Shown here piece by piece: positions 25,728 to 36,516 of a stretch of DNA of 64,000 bases. A program made the translations under genes and the position numbers. The stretch's first letter is position 1. The number at the start of each line of letters is the position of its first letter. Under the pieces are notes generated by a model, which worked only from the letters and a program-made list of their open reading frames with translations, did not search any database and was not told where the DNA came from. The stretch is from Chitinophaga pinensis (GTDB lineage: Bacteria > Bacteroidota > Bacteroidia > Chitinophagales > Chitinophagaceae), in assembly GCF_007896845.1 (NCBI RefSeq), contig NZ_VOHS01000011.1, positions 62,001 to 126,000 on the forward strand, given 5' to 3'.

Positions 25728-26225
25728 ATGCGTAAATGTTATTTGATTTCGGGAATCCTCTTACTGATGGCCAGCATGCCAGTATTGGCGCAAACTGCGA
25801 AGCCAAAGAAACCTGCAGTTAAAAAACCTGCAACAGCTGCTACCGGTAAAACTACTACTACCACCCGCTTCCGCAGTACCTGGGGCATTTTCCTGCCGGA
25901 TACGCTTCCGCGCCCGGAAATCATCAAACTGCTTGATTCTCCACTGGTAGTAAGGGACGAAAAGAATAATAAATATCCTGTGGTATCCTTCCAGTTCACC
26001 TACGAAAGAAAGGAACCTTACCTGAACGATACAACCGGTAAACCCGGCTTCTATTCCGAATTTGTCGGAGACGACTTTAAGGGTGACAGACTCCCTGCCA
26101 TCTGGGTAGAACGTATCAAAGAAATGCTTGAGAGAAATGAAGTGTTTTACTTCGATAATATCATCATCAACTATACCGGCGACAAACTGTACAGAGCTCC
26201 CAAACTTCGTTTCGACGTCCGTTAA
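25728..26225 (+). CDS. Secreted protein of unknown function
   Basis: A 165-residue protein not recognised as a named family. A signal peptide (about 1-21, ending VLAQ) is followed by a basic, low-complexity Lys/Pro/Ala/Thr linker (about 22-47). A globular part then begins RSTWGIFLPDTLPRPEI and ends with a beta-rich FYFDNIIINYTGDKLYRAP. The small charged linker and the C-terminal strands suggest a periplasmic domain tethered to or near the envelope. It lies directly after the valS terminator, so a short-range promoter or readthrough must express it. Confidence 0.75.
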   Translation: MRKCYLISGILLLMASMPVLAQTAKPKKPAVKKPATAATGKTTTTTRFRSTWGIFLPDTLPRPEIIKLLDSPLVVRDEKNNKYPVVSFQFTYERKEPYLNDTTGKPGFYSEFVGDDFKGDRLPAIWVERIKEMLERNEVFYFDNIIINYTGDKLYRAPKLRFDVR

Positions 26226-26270
26226 TAACTGATTAGTTATCCTATAGCTGCGGAAATGACCTCCTTTGGC

Positions 26271-26377
26271 TTATGTCAGGCATCCAGACAGGTGTCTGCG
26301 ACATAAATTAAGGGAAAGGTGATTTATAGCTATTTCTTGTCCGTTGTTTACAGACAAAAGCCAATCCTTGCGGACAA
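26271..26377. repeat. Nested short inverted repeats between convergent genes
   Basis: TTATGTC (26271-26277) pairs with GACATAA (26300-26306) and encloses CAGACA-GG-TGTCTG (26285-26298). A separate TTGTCCG / CGGACAA pair lies at 26337-26343 and 26371-26377. No T-run follows, so termination is uncertain. Confidence 0.4.
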
Positions 26378-26400
26378 TAAACTACACTGCCAGCAAAGTA

Positions 26401-29211
26401 TCAATAACTAAACAGCTGCTGCAATGGAAGAATGAATGAGAATCTTTGTGTTGCCCTATCAACGGGATCTTTATCAAACAGGTGACTATACCTTACACCA
26501 AAGGTAAAGGGTATCTCATTCCCAATTTTTGTGTCGAAGAACAGTTCTCCCCCGGTAGATTTATACTCGGTATTTACCTTACTGATAAAATTATAGGCCC
26601 TGCTGTAATCATAGAAGACATTTGCCCTGACACGCATGAGATAAAACAACTGTGCAAATCCCCAATCCGGATAGACAATCGGGAAATGATAGTTCGCACC
26701 CAGTTTATACACATGTTCATAGAACGGCTCATTGTATCCTCTGGCGTACGCAAAATTGTCCGTAAAAGAGTAGTTACGGGAAGTATCTCTCTGCTGCCAT
26801 GCGCCCTGCAGTACAAGACTATGACTTGGCAGAATACCAGGCAGATACAGATCCAGTCTTGCGAACAACTGTTCAGCAAATAATTTCGTGAGTGAGCGGT
26901 TATATTGTAAAGCGATGTATTGTCCGAAATGAGAATAAATATGTTGTCTGGCCCTGATACGCTGATTGTTGAACACAAGCGTATTCCCTATGTATTGTAT
27001 GCTCGGGTTCACAAAGCGGAAAGCACCTTGTGGGAATCGTTCCAGATAGTGATACATGGAAGACACTGATAAGCTACGGCTATATAAACCAGCAGACAAG
27101 TTCAGGGGAATTGTAAATCCTCCGTGCACATCCATTTCCTTCCAGTATAAACGTCCTTTACCGGTAAAGATATCAGACCGGTTAAAGGTATACTTTGCTC
27201 CTGCCTGCAAATAAGGGAACAATGCACCATAGATGAAATCACCGGTAAAGCCGGAGCTTCCTTCATTACGGTTGTAAGTATACCCAATGGCAGTGGAAGC
27301 TGTTCCAAGAATATTATCTCCGTATAAAGTCACGCTATAATCAGGATCATCAAATGTTGGCAGCCAACTATGAAAGTTGATCAGGCGACTGCTTTTGGAG
27401 TAGGTTGCTACCGTATACTGTTCATGGGGTGCTTTTTCAAGTATGCTACCGCCTTCCTGAAAATCAGGTTGTAACCATGCACTATGATAATTACGTCCCG
27501 TATCTATCTGCTGCCATTCTTCCGGCGCCAGCGGTGTTGCATACAGCGCATATCCTTTCGTTCCGAATGCGCTATAGATCACCTGTTGTGAACTGTTATC
27601 AACAGCAGCATGTAATACGCCATTGGAATGCGCTGTCACCTGCCAGATCTTTTTATCAGACAACGTCAGTGCATATACGTTATCTACATCTTTGTAGGCG
27701 GCGGTATAATATATAGTGTCCTGACTGATCACAGGAATGCCTAATACGGCAAATGAGAAAGGAGTCAGCAATTCCTTTTCTCCGGTCTTCAGCGACTGAC
27801 GCAGCATGGCCATCTCACCACGATTATTACGCACATTACTGATGATCCATTGTTCGTCAGCAGAGAATTTCGGATAGGTATAATACCAATTATCAGGATT
27901 AGGTAATGAATCGATCAACACACCTGTCTGTGCATCCAGCACCTGCACGCCATATCGTTGTGATGACAGTGTGGATACTGCCACAATACGTTTGCCATCT
28001 GCAGAAATATCAGGCGAGAAATACCTTGTGGTATGTGTGAGTGTGGATGTCTTTCCGGTGGACATATCATATGTCTTCACTACAGAATAATCTTTCCACG
28101 ACCAACGGGGATGGAAACGGGCTTCCGTCCATACCAGTCGTCCATTGCGATAACTGAAGTAATCATCGAAGTTCATACCCGGACGGGTCACAAGTGTCTG
28201 ATGACCAGTGCTATCCAGCAGATAAAAACCGGCCAGATGCTGATAAGAATCTTTATAGATCAGCCATTCTCCGGGCTTTACCGGATAGATGTATTTATAA
28301 TTGGTAACGGTATTGGGTGCTTCCAGCAAAGCTTTGCCCGGTTTACTATGTTCCGTTGCGTATTGATTCCATAGTGGCTGATATTCCTTCAGCATGGCAT
28401 GATAGAGACCAGTAGAATTATAGCCGGTACGTTTCCTGAGACTATGTGACAACGGATAGAAGAATCCCCGGTAGCGTACGGCATCAGTTGTTACATCTTT
28501 CCAGAAAGTACGGCCATAGTGTTCACGGCCATACATACTCATAAGATATCCCAGCGGATAGTGATTGGGAGTGAAGTCAACATAAGAGCCATTTCTGATC
28601 TTCATGTAGCTGTAATCGCGATGTTCAAGTGAAAGTGCCCTAAAGCCATCGAAGAAAGCAGGCAGACGTCCCCTGCCCTGCATACTCAGAGCTGTCTCCA
28701 TTGTCACCGCATCTCCTTCCCAGAACCAGTTAGGTACTGCAATACTGGCAAGACCAGCCATCCCCAATTCACCCATGACATAATAAGCAACCCGGGTAAG
28801 TCCCTGATTAAAATTACGGTATTGTAATACGTGACGATACTCATGAATCGCCAGCTGGTCTTCCCATTTCAAAGACCCAAGGTCTCCGGATGCCGGTGGT
28901 GGTGTAAGATAGAATTCAGAACGGAAAGGTCCCATGGCAACATAACCATTAGATTCCAGCGTCTGGTTCTGCAGTACGATATTGACCTTTTTATTCCGGT
29001 TACCAATAGAGGAACGGGTATACCTGTCAATATAATGAATCAGATTAGCAACGCGCTGTCCCTGCTGCTCCAGACCGGCGGGGAATATAACACGAGCGGT
29101 ATCAGTATTGATCTGGCGCCATTTTACAGAAGGAGGATTACCTCCAAATGTTTGTGCCATTAAGGTAAAGGGAAACAGTATGGATATCAGAAGGCAGGAG
29201 ATAGCTTTCAT
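26401..29211 (-). CDS. Secreted HEXXH metallopeptidase-like protein with beta-propeller and C-terminal barrel
   Basis: A 936-residue multidomain protein. A signal peptide (MKAISCLLISILFPFTLMAQ) leads to a gluzincin-like region with HEYRH (residues 123-127) and a downstream Glu in NWFWEGDA (Glu165), the spacing of a zinc peptidase. From about 310 to 590 there are TolB/WD40-like repeats (YFSPDISADGKRIVAVS, YPKFSADEQWIISNV). The last 300 residues alternate aromatic strands and end in Phe-Ser-Tyr, like an outer-membrane beta-barrel. This suggests a surface-exposed peptidase anchored by its own barrel, which is inference. The ATG at 29211 is chosen for the signal peptide; the frame extends 8 codons upstream. 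Confidence 0.8.
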   Translation of the reverse strand: MKAISCLLISILFPFTLMAQTFGGNPPSVKWRQINTDTARVIFPAGLEQQGQRVANLIHYIDRYTRSSIGNRNKKVNIVLQNQTLESNGYVAMGPFRSEFYLTPPPASGDLGSLKWEDQLAIHEYRHVLQYRNFNQGLTRVAYYVMGELGMAGLASIAVPNWFWEGDAVTMETALSMQGRGRLPAFFDGFRALSLEHRDYSYMKIRNGSYVDFTPNHYPLGYLMSMYGREHYGRTFWKDVTTDAVRYRGFFYPLSHSLRKRTGYNSTGLYHAMLKEYQPLWNQYATEHSKPGKALLEAPNTVTNYKYIYPVKPGEWLIYKDSYQHLAGFYLLDSTGHQTLVTRPGMNFDDYFSYRNGRLVWTEARFHPRWSWKDYSVVKTYDMSTGKTSTLTHTTRYFSPDISADGKRIVAVSTLSSQRYGVQVLDAQTGVLIDSLPNPDNWYYTYPKFSADEQWIISNVRNNRGEMAMLRQSLKTGEKELLTPFSFAVLGIPVISQDTIYYTAAYKDVDNVYALTLSDKKIWQVTAHSNGVLHAAVDNSSQQVIYSAFGTKGYALYATPLAPEEWQQIDTGRNYHSAWLQPDFQEGGSILEKAPHEQYTVATYSKSSRLINFHSWLPTFDDPDYSVTLYGDNILGTASTAIGYTYNRNEGSSGFTGDFIYGALFPYLQAGAKYTFNRSDIFTGKGRLYWKEMDVHGGFTIPLNLSAGLYSRSLSVSSMYHYLERFPQGAFRFVNPSIQYIGNTLVFNNQRIRARQHIYSHFGQYIALQYNRSLTKLFAEQLFARLDLYLPGILPSHSLVLQGAWQQRDTSRNYSFTDNFAYARGYNEPFYEHVYKLGANYHFPIVYPDWGFAQLFYLMRVRANVFYDYSRAYNFISKVNTEYKSTGGELFFDTKIGNEIPFTFGVRYSHLFDKDPVDRATQRFSFILPLQQLFSY

Positions 29212-29250
29212 ATCAATTGCAGGTATATCAAACAAGATACGTTAGAAATT

Positions 29251-29403
29251 AGGAATTACGAATTAGGAATTGAGGCTTACAATGGGAATGGCTGTAATGA
29301 CCATTATTGCTTCTGGGATATCCGCACAAATACAATGGATCAAAAAAATGCAGGAATTACGAATCAGTTAATTATTGCTAATTGTTGATTCGTAATTCCT
29401 GAT
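29251..29403. repeat. Dispersed palindromic element, copy B
   Basis: The head (29251-29274) is identical over 24 bases to copy A at 18973-18996. The tail is a 16-base perfect inverted repeat, CAGGAATTACGAATCA at about 29350-29365 with its complement at about 29385-29400, and a 19-base AT-rich loop. It ends in CCTGATTG like copy A. It lies between two minus-strand genes, directly after the serine dehydratase stop. Confidence 0.7.
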
Positions 29404-29408
29404 TGATA

Positions 29409-30842
29409 TTAACATTCCGGAAGGCTGATCGGTATATTAACAGCTAATCCGCCGTCAGAAGTTTCCTTATACTTACTATTCATATCCAGTGCGGTATCCC
29501 ACATGGTTTTTACGACTGCATCGAGTGACACTTTCGCCAGTTCCGGGTTACTCTGTAAAGCCAGCTGCGAAGCGGTGATAGCCTTGATAGCGCCCATGGT
29601 ATTTCTTTCAATGCAGGGCACCTGTACCAGTCCGCCGATAGGATCACATGTGAGTCCAAGGTGATGTTCCATGGCTATTTCCGCTGCCATGAGCACCTGA
29701 CGTTGAGAACCGCCCAGACATTCGGTCAGTGCTGCAGCTGCCATTGCAGAGGATACGCCGATCTCTGCCTGACAACCACCCATTGCGGCGGAGATGGTAG
29801 AACGTTTTTTGAAGATACTGCCGATTTCGGAAGCGGTGAGTATGAATTGCATAATCTTCTCGTCCTGATAACCATCACAGAAGGCAATAAAGTATTGCAG
29901 TACTGCCGGGATTACACCTGCGGCACCATTTGTCGGTGCGGTCACAACACGACCGAAGGAAGCATTTTCTTCATTAACGGCCAATGCAAAACAGCTTACC
30001 CAATCGAGCGTATAAGCGAAGTGGTTACCACCTTCTCTGATTGCTGCGATCCAGGAGTCATAATCAGTATAGGTACGTCCTTTTAATAATTTCTTGTTCA
30101 GCGCGGCTGCACGTCTGGCTACACGGAGTCCGCCGGGCAATTCGCCTGCTGTATGTGAACCACGGTAGATACATTCTTTCATCACACGCCAGATATTCAT
30201 GACACCTGCTTTGGTGGCTGCTTCTGGTCTCCATGCCTGTTCATTTTCCATCACCAGTTCAGAAATGGAATAGCCTGTTTTGATACACCATTGAAGCAAT
30301 TGCCGGGCTGTATCTATCGGAAAAGGCAGATCAACCTGCGCTGCACCGCCACCAGACCCTTCGCCTTCTTTTACCACAAATCCGCCACCGATGGAGTAAT
30401 AGGTAGCTGCCTGTTGTTCTCCATCCACAAAAGTGACGAGGAAGGTCAATGCATTGGGATGGAAGGGCAATGATTCCTCAAAGAGGAAAGAGATATCCTG
30501 CAAGGGATCAAATGCAATGCAATGGGTACCGCCCAGCATCATCTCTTTATTTCTGCGGATATCATCCATTTTGCTATTTATCTGATTCACATCAAATGTA
30601 ACGGGGTCATCACCACAAAGACCTAATTGTACCGCGATATCCGTACCGTGACCATGACCGGTCTTGGCTAATGAACCGTATAACAAAACACTAACATGTT
30701 CTATGGAACTAAGTTTTCGTCCTGCAGACTGAATTTCATTCAGGAACTGGAGGGCTGCCCGCCATGGGCCTAACGTGTGTGAGCTGGAAGGACCTACACC
30801 TATCTTAAAAATATCAAAAACCGATATACATTCGTGTGCCAC
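29409..30842 (-). CDS. sdaA: L-serine dehydratase (iron-sulfur, single chain)
   Basis: A 477-residue enzyme that deaminates L-serine to pyruvate and ammonia with a 4Fe-4S cluster. The beta domain begins with [18 protein letters not shown] (about 11-28). The alpha (catalytic) domain contains [18 protein letters not shown] (about 298-315), [15 protein letters not shown] (about 355-369) and [17 protein letters not shown] (about 400-416), whose cysteines are the cluster ligands. Fusion of both domains in one chain is the SdaA/SdaB type. A TACATTTG element sits just upstream of the ATG. Confidence 0.94.
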   Translation of the reverse strand: MAHECISVFDIFKIGVGPSSSHTLGPWRAALQFLNEIQSAGRKLSSIEHVSVLLYGSLAKTGHGHGTDIAVQLGLCGDDPVTFDVNQINSKMDDIRRNKEMMLGGTHCIAFDPLQDISFLFEESLPFHPNALTFLVTFVDGEQQAATYYSIGGGFVVKEGEGSGGGAAQVDLPFPIDTARQLLQWCIKTGYSISELVMENEQAWRPEAATKAGVMNIWRVMKECIYRGSHTAGELPGGLRVARRAAALNKKLLKGRTYTDYDSWIAAIREGGNHFAYTLDWVSCFALAVNEENASFGRVVTAPTNGAAGVIPAVLQYFIAFCDGYQDEKIMQFILTASEIGSIFKKRSTISAAMGGCQAEIGVSSAMAAAALTECLGGSQRQVLMAAEIAMEHHLGLTCDPIGGLVQVPCIERNTMGAIKAITASQLALQSNPELAKVSLDAVVKTMWDTALDMNSKYKETSDGGLAVNIPISLPEC

Positions 30843-31170
30843 GACTTAGAATTTGAACAAATGTAAGCGGAATTTGCATACCGCCTCATTACATATAGCC
30901 GTATTACAATATCATTACAGGGCACTCCTGCATAGCACGCCTCTACCAGACTCGTGTAATAAAATTGTAATGCTGTTTCATTCAGGTACGGGTCAGGAAT
31001 CGGTTCGTCTCTTATCAACAGGAGTCTTTCTGTCCTGAAAGCTCACAAAAACAAGCATTCGCTATCAGCCTGACAGGAAGAATACTAGCACAATAATGCC
31101 TGATTCCCTGATAAAAAAAGCCTGTTCCATTACAGAACAGGCTTCTCAGTATAAAGTGTAAAGTACGATA
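30843..31170. other. Intergenic region between serine dehydratase and FKBP genes
   Basis: 328 bases. It holds the promoter element TACATTTG (minus, 30865-30858), which would start transcription only about 9 bases before the serine dehydratase ATG, and the FKBP terminator at 31112-31144. No gene or other repeat was seen. Confidence 0.45.
31112..31144 (-). terminator. Rho-independent terminator of the FKBP genes
   Basis: Perfect 10-base arms (31118-31127 and 31135-31144), 7-base loop and a seven-T run on the minus strand, 27 bases after the stop. Confidence 0.9.
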
Positions 31171-31683
31171 CTATTGTATTGGGTTGGTCAGGTTTACCAG
31201 TTCGATATCGAAGATCAACGGAGAGTTAGCCGGAATGCCATCTTTCGCCTGATTACCATATCCGTAGTAAGACGGAATATATACCCTGATCTTACCACCT
31301 TTAGTGATTTTAGTCAGTGCGAACTGCCAGCCAACGATCACTTGTCCCGCAAGAAACTCGCGTGTGGTGGTGCCTGTAGTAGCGTCAAATACCACATCAT
31401 TCAGCAGTTTACCGGTATATAATACATTCACTTTGGTGGTGTTGTATTTCACGGTGTCCACGCCATTACCTGGTACAGAAATGTTATAGAAAATACCGCT
31501 GAGCGTATCTTGTATAGCTGTCAGGTTTTTGGCTTTCAGATAAGCCTTAATAGAGTCAACATCTTTATTGAACTGAGGAGTTGGGTCATAAGGCTCAGTT
31601 TTGTCTTTACTACAAGCTGCAAAAAAAACCATCATTATCGCTGCTCCGATAAAGAGCAGATGTCTCATGCGAAATCTTTTCAT
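31171..31683 (-). CDS. FKBP-type peptidyl-prolyl isomerase lipoprotein (downstream copy)
   Basis: A 170-residue lipoprotein (lipobox FAAC at about residues 21-24) with a C-terminal FKBP domain (about 75-168), which speeds cis-trans proline isomerisation in the envelope. Domain marks are VNVLYTGKLLNDVVFDAT, the VIVGWQFALTKITKGGKIRV segment and YYGYGNQAKDGIPANSPLIF. The usual F-D of the pocket strand is present as VFDA. It follows a related gene by 43 bases; the two share about a third of their residues, suggesting an old tandem duplication. Confidence 0.9.
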   Translation of the reverse strand: MKRFRMRHLLFIGAAIMMVFFAACSKDKTEPYDPTPQFNKDVDSIKAYLKAKNLTAIQDTLSGIFYNISVPGNGVDTVKYNTTKVNVLYTGKLLNDVVFDATTGTTTREFLAGQVIVGWQFALTKITKGGKIRVYIPSYYGYGNQAKDGIPANSPLIFDIELVNLTNPIQ

Positions 31684-31726
31684 GAAGTGCTCGAATTTAT
31701 AATATTGATAATTAATTACGGGTGAA

Positions 31727-32233
31727 TCATTTAAAGTCTACAAGTTCCACGTCGCAGACAAGAACGGTATTTGCAGGTATAATATTACCTACGGCTATAT
31801 TACCAAAACCTAAGGGAGAAGGAATGATCAGAAATATTTTTCCTCCTTTTCCAATTTTCTGTAATCCGACCTGCCAGCCTACGATATGGTCTTTCAGGGC
31901 ACGGCCATCAAAGTTAGTGCTACCGAAAGAAGCGTCCAGAATGGAATCTCTCAGATTACGGCGTACGTAGCTCAATGTAGGGACGGAGTTCAGGTTCATA
32001 AAGGCACCCTGATCGCCCGGATTCTCAATTTTATAATAAATGCCACTGAAGTCGTGCTCCAGTCTCAGGTTATTGGCGCTGATATATTGTTGAATAGCAA
32101 CATCCTGTTCTCTCATTGTTCGTTCGTAGTCACCGACGTCGTTATATGCCTCGGATTGCTCACTTTTTGAACAACCGGTTATCAGGACAAGTGATAATAA
32201 AAGACTAAAAGCGGCGCGTAAATATGCGTTCAT
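31727..32233 (-). CDS. FKBP-type peptidyl-prolyl isomerase lipoprotein (upstream copy)
   Basis: A 168-residue lipoprotein (lipobox ITGC, about residues 18-21) with an FKBP-like C-terminal domain. HIVGWQVGLQKIGKGGKIFL and PSPLGFGNIAVGNIIPANT match the family. However, the YTG pocket segment is replaced by LSYVRRNLRDSILDAS, so the active site is more divergent than in the neighbouring copy. It may be a chaperone-like rather than catalytic FKBP. It is first in the two-gene unit and lies between groEL (upstream on the strand) and its paralogue. Confidence 0.85.
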   Translation of the reverse strand: MNAYLRAAFSLLLSLVLITGCSKSEQSEAYNDVGDYERTMREQDVAIQQYISANNLRLEHDFSGIYYKIENPGDQGAFMNLNSVPTLSYVRRNLRDSILDASFGSTNFDGRALKDHIVGWQVGLQKIGKGGKIFLIIPSPLGFGNIAVGNIIPANTVLVCDVELVDFK

Positions 32234-32274
32234 ACATTTATAACGGAGAAAATACCCTAAAGTTACAGGAAGTG

Positions 32275-32317
32275 CTTAAAAAAGGAAAGGGTATCTGCTT
32301 TTAGCAGACACCCTTTC
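32275..32317 (-). terminator. Rho-independent terminator of groES-groEL
   Basis: Hairpin with arms of about 14 bases (GAAAGGGT-A-TCTGCT and its complement, one mismatched pair) ending near 32317, followed on the minus strand by CCTTTTTT. It lies 23 bases after the groEL stop. Confidence 0.85.
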
Positions 32318-32339
32318 ACTTATATTTTTGGATACTATA

Positions 32340-34016
<1,677 letters not shown>

Positions 34017-34034
34017 TCAGTGTAGCGGGAATGA

Positions 34035-34316
34035 TTAAACAATCGCTAAAATGTCAGATTCACGCATGATTAAGTAGTCGCCACCTTCAATGCTGATCTC
34101 AGTACCGGAGTATTTACCATACAGTACGGTATCGCCAACCTTTACAGTTACCGGCTCGTCTTTCTTACCAGGACCTGCTGCAACTACAGTACCTCTCTGT
34201 GGTTTCTCTTTTGCAGTATCCGGGATGATAATACCACCAGCTGTTTTCTCTTCAGCAGCTGCGGGTTTAACGATCACCCTGTCAGCTAAGGGTTTAATAC
34301 TTAAATCTTGTGCCAT
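34035..34316 (-). CDS. groS: Co-chaperonin GroES (Hsp10)
   Basis: A 93-residue cap for the GroEL ring. [20 protein letters not shown] (residues 6-25) holds the mobile loop, with the GGIIIP hydrophobic tripeptide region just after, and [13 protein letters not shown] is near 62-74. The ATG at 34316 gives [10 protein letters not shown]; the frame extends 23 codons further upstream but that region is leader DNA containing an inverted repeat. Transcribed with groEL. Confidence 0.97.
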   Translation of the reverse strand: MAQDLSIKPLADRVIVKPAAAEEKTAGGIIIPDTAKEKPQRGTVVAAGPGKKDEPVTVKVGDTVLYGKYSGTEISIEGGDYLIMRESDILAIV

Positions 34317-34360
34317 ATAATTATACTTTTTAAAAAGGTAATATGAAGGTTTATTGTGTT

Positions 34361-34386
34361 CTTGGCACTTCGATAATTGTGCCAAG
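34361..34386 (-). promoter_or_regulatory. CIRCE-like inverted repeat in the groES leader
   Basis: Perfect 8-base arms CTTGGCAC / GTGCCAAG (34361-34368 and 34379-34386) with a 10-base spacer, 45 bases upstream of groES. The HrcA operator CIRCE is TTAGCACTC-N9-GAGTGCTAA, so the core GCAC/GTGC and the layout agree but the arms differ. On the plus strand it is followed by GCTTTTTT, so a terminator for antisense transcription is an alternative. Confidence 0.4.
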
Positions 34387-34672
34387 GCTTTTTTCGGGTC
34401 AAATTTTCAGTCACCGAAGATAGGCATATTGCCCACACTGACAAAAATGCCATTTTTTCAGAAAAAACCTGACAGAATCAATGCCTGCATCCTCAAAATA
34501 CCGACATATCTTCCTCATCGTCTGACGCAACAATGCAGCAAATTGTCATATTTCCCCGGACATCTCACTATAAAAATATCATTACTGAATGAATATCAAT
34601 GATATAGAAATTATACTGTCAGCAAATGATGCCTAATTATGAAATGCCAATACCTAATTGGTCATTTTTCCA

Positions 34673-34680
34673 TAGCTTTG
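34673..34680 (+). promoter_or_regulatory. -7 promoter element of nusB
   Basis: TAGCTTTG, exact to TAnnTTTG. The predicted start near 34687 excludes the longer open frame from 34639 and supports the ATG at 34708. Confidence 0.55.
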
Positions 34681-34707
34681 CGCCCTCATACAGTTCTTGA
34701 TTATAAG

Positions 34708-35637
34708 ATGATTAGCAGAAGAAATATCCGGGTGAAGGTCATGCAGACCCTTTATGCGCTCGAAACGATGGAACCGGGTGCCATTAAGCCGGGCACGGCT
34801 ACCAGTTTGCTGAACGAAAAACTGGACCAGACAAGTCAGCTCTTTACATACATGTTATACTGCCTCACGCAGGTAGCACAATATGCAGAAATTGACGCTC
34901 AGACCCGCGCTTCCAAACACCTTCCCTCAGCAGCCGACCTTCAGGTAAACACCAAAATAGCGGGAAATGAGTTCATTTTCCAGATCATCAATGACAAAGG
35001 TTTTCAGGTAAATCTGGAACAATGGAAGCTTAAATACCTTCCGGAACCAGACCTGATCAGAAAACTGTACAACACGCTCACAGCCACAGACATTTACCAG
35101 AAATACATCCAGGAACCGGGCCGCAACAAAGCGTCCGAAAAGGAAATCATGGAGTATGTATACAAAGAGATCCTCATTAAAAATGAGCTGTTCCTGCAGC
35201 ACATGGAAGACAGCTTCCTGCACTGGAGCGACGATGCCGAAATGATGGACCTGCTGGTAGCCAATTACATGCACAAGCCGCATCTGTTCAATTTCCTCCA
35301 GCTTATCAGCCGGGAGAAACTGGAATATGCACGTGAACTGCTGCTGACCGTACTTGATAAGAAAGAATATTGCCTCGAGCTGATAAAGCCGAAATTACAG
35401 AACTGGGACCCTGAACGTATCGCCGCAGTGGATATGCTGTTAATGGAGATGGGTGTATGCGAGTTCCTGTATTTCCCGACCATACCTACCAAGGTGACAA
35501 TCAATGAATACATTGATCTGGCGAAGGCTTACAGTACTCCTCAGAGTGGTCAGTTCGTAAATGGTATTCTGGATAATATCCTGAAGGACCTCGATCAGGC
35601 CAATCAGATAAAGAAGGTTGACCGTACAAAAAAATAG
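34708..35637 (+). CDS. nusB: Transcription antitermination factor NusB, long form
   Basis: A 309-residue protein. NusB binds boxA RNA with NusE (S10) and helps RNA polymerase read through rRNA operons. The N-terminal MISRRNIRVKVMQTLYALE and the C-terminal helical half (about 175-300, with DPERIAAVDMLLMEMGVCEF and PTKVTINEYIDLAKAYSTPQSGQFVNGILDNI, read in two blocks) are family-typical. Bacteria such as E. coli have about 140 residues; the extra 150 here is an inserted helical region, common in Bacteroidota. First gene of nusB-DUF1573-yajC-coaE. Confidence 0.92.
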   Translation: MISRRNIRVKVMQTLYALETMEPGAIKPGTATSLLNEKLDQTSQLFTYMLYCLTQVAQYAEIDAQTRASKHLPSAADLQVNTKIAGNEFIFQIINDKGFQVNLEQWKLKYLPEPDLIRKLYNTLTATDIYQKYIQEPGRNKASEKEIMEYVYKEILIKNELFLQHMEDSFLHWSDDAEMMDLLVANYMHKPHLFNFLQLISREKLEYARELLLTVLDKKEYCLELIKPKLQNWDPERIAAVDMLLMEMGVCEFLYFPTIPTKVTINEYIDLAKAYSTPQSGQFVNGILDNILKDLDQANQIKKVDRTKK

Positions 35638-35665
35638 CTATTTTTGGGTCGAACCCGATACAATT

Positions 35666-36109
35666 ATGAAAAAGATATTCTTCTACCTGATCGCTGGCAG
35701 CCTTTTAGCAGGTGCCTGTAATAGCTCAGATGCCGGCAAAAACGCAGCAACAGCAACAAGCGCTGCCTCAGACAGCTCAAAAGGTACACCTGTGATCGCC
35801 TTTGAGGAAATGGTCCATAACTTCGGTAACATCACAGAAGGCGAAAGAGTGGAGTATTCCTTCAAATTCACAAATACCGGAAACGGAGACCTGCTGATAA
35901 CAGATGCTACCTCCAGTTGCGGTTGTACCGTTCCCGACTGGCCAAAAGAACCAATCAAGCCGGGAAAGAGCAGCTACATCAAAGTGGTTTTCAACAGCGC
36001 AGGAAAAGACGGATATACTGAAAAAGAAATCATTATCAGGGCTAATACAAATCCTGAACAGGTACAGGGACCAAAAATCCAGTGTACGATAATGAAGCAG
36101 AAAGCGTAA
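35666..36109 (+). CDS. DUF1573 lipoprotein
   Basis: A 147-residue lipoprotein (lipobox AGAC, Cys near 18) with one DUF1573 domain, an immunoglobulin-like beta-sandwich, from about 40 to 140. Its marks are ITEGERVEYSFKFTNTGNG (about 63-81), SSCGCTVPDWPKEPIKPGK (about 92-110, the conserved CGC) and GYTEKEIIIRANTNP. The function of the family is not established. It stands between nusB and yajC in the order normal for this phylum. The ATG at 35666 gives the signal peptide. Confidence 0.88.
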   Translation: MKKIFFYLIAGSLLAGACNSSDAGKNAATATSAASDSSKGTPVIAFEEMVHNFGNITEGERVEYSFKFTNTGNGDLLITDATSSCGCTVPDWPKEPIKPGKSSYIKVVFNSAGKDGYTEKEIIIRANTNPEQVQGPKIQCTIMKQKA

Positions 36110-36140
36110 CAACTAAAACAACAAATAACAACTTAATACG

Positions 36141-36494
36141 ATGTACACTAACATGCTGAACGTTCTACTGATGGGTGGTGGTGCAGCTGGTGCTCAAGGT
36201 GGCGCTGGCTTCCAGTTCATATTTATCGGGGGTATGATCCTGGTAATGTGGTTATTCATGATCCGCCCTCAGACCAAGAAAGCAAAACTGCAAAAAGACT
36301 TTATCAGCAATCTGCGTGAAGGCGACAAAATCGTTACTATCGCAGGTATCCATGGCAAGGTTAAAAAGATCAACGATAATAACACGTTGCAGATTGAAGT
36401 AAGTCCAGGTACCTACTTTACTGTTGAGCGCTCTGCGATCAGCATGGAGTATACCTCTGCACAGCAGAAAGCTGCAGAAACACCTGCAAAATAA
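36141..36494 (+). CDS. yajC: Preprotein translocase subunit YajC
   Basis: A 117-residue membrane protein that joins SecDF at the Sec translocon. A Gly-rich N-terminus precedes a single membrane segment (about 28-46, FIFIGGMILVMWLFMIRP), and the family sequence RPQTKKAKLQKDFISNLREGDKIVTIAGIHGKV (read in two parts) follows. The last residues are Ala-rich. SecDF is encoded at 42222-45389 in this window but not adjacent. A strong terminator follows at once. Confidence 0.94.
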   Translation: MYTNMLNVLLMGGGAAGAQGGAGFQFIFIGGMILVMWLFMIRPQTKKAKLQKDFISNLREGDKIVTIAGIHGKVKKINDNNTLQIEVSPGTYFTVERSAISMEYTSAQQKAAETPAK

Positions 36495-36516
36495 TTTGCT
36501 GTCTTCCGACAGTAAG

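Larger units (their letters stand above)
34317..34707. other. Divergent region between groES and nusB
   Basis: 391 bases. It contains the CIRCE-like repeat at 34361-34386 and the nusB -7 element at 34673-34680. The stretch 34390-34670 is AT-rich and shows no gene, repeat or convincing groES promoter; CATTTTTG on the minus strand near 34442-34449 is 7 of 8 to TAnnTTTG. Confidence 0.4.

Noticed and set aside
34317..34385. Longer GroES start at 34385
   Set aside because: The extra 23 codons cover the leader and the CIRCE-like repeat; GroES proteins begin at the [14 protein letters not shown] position.
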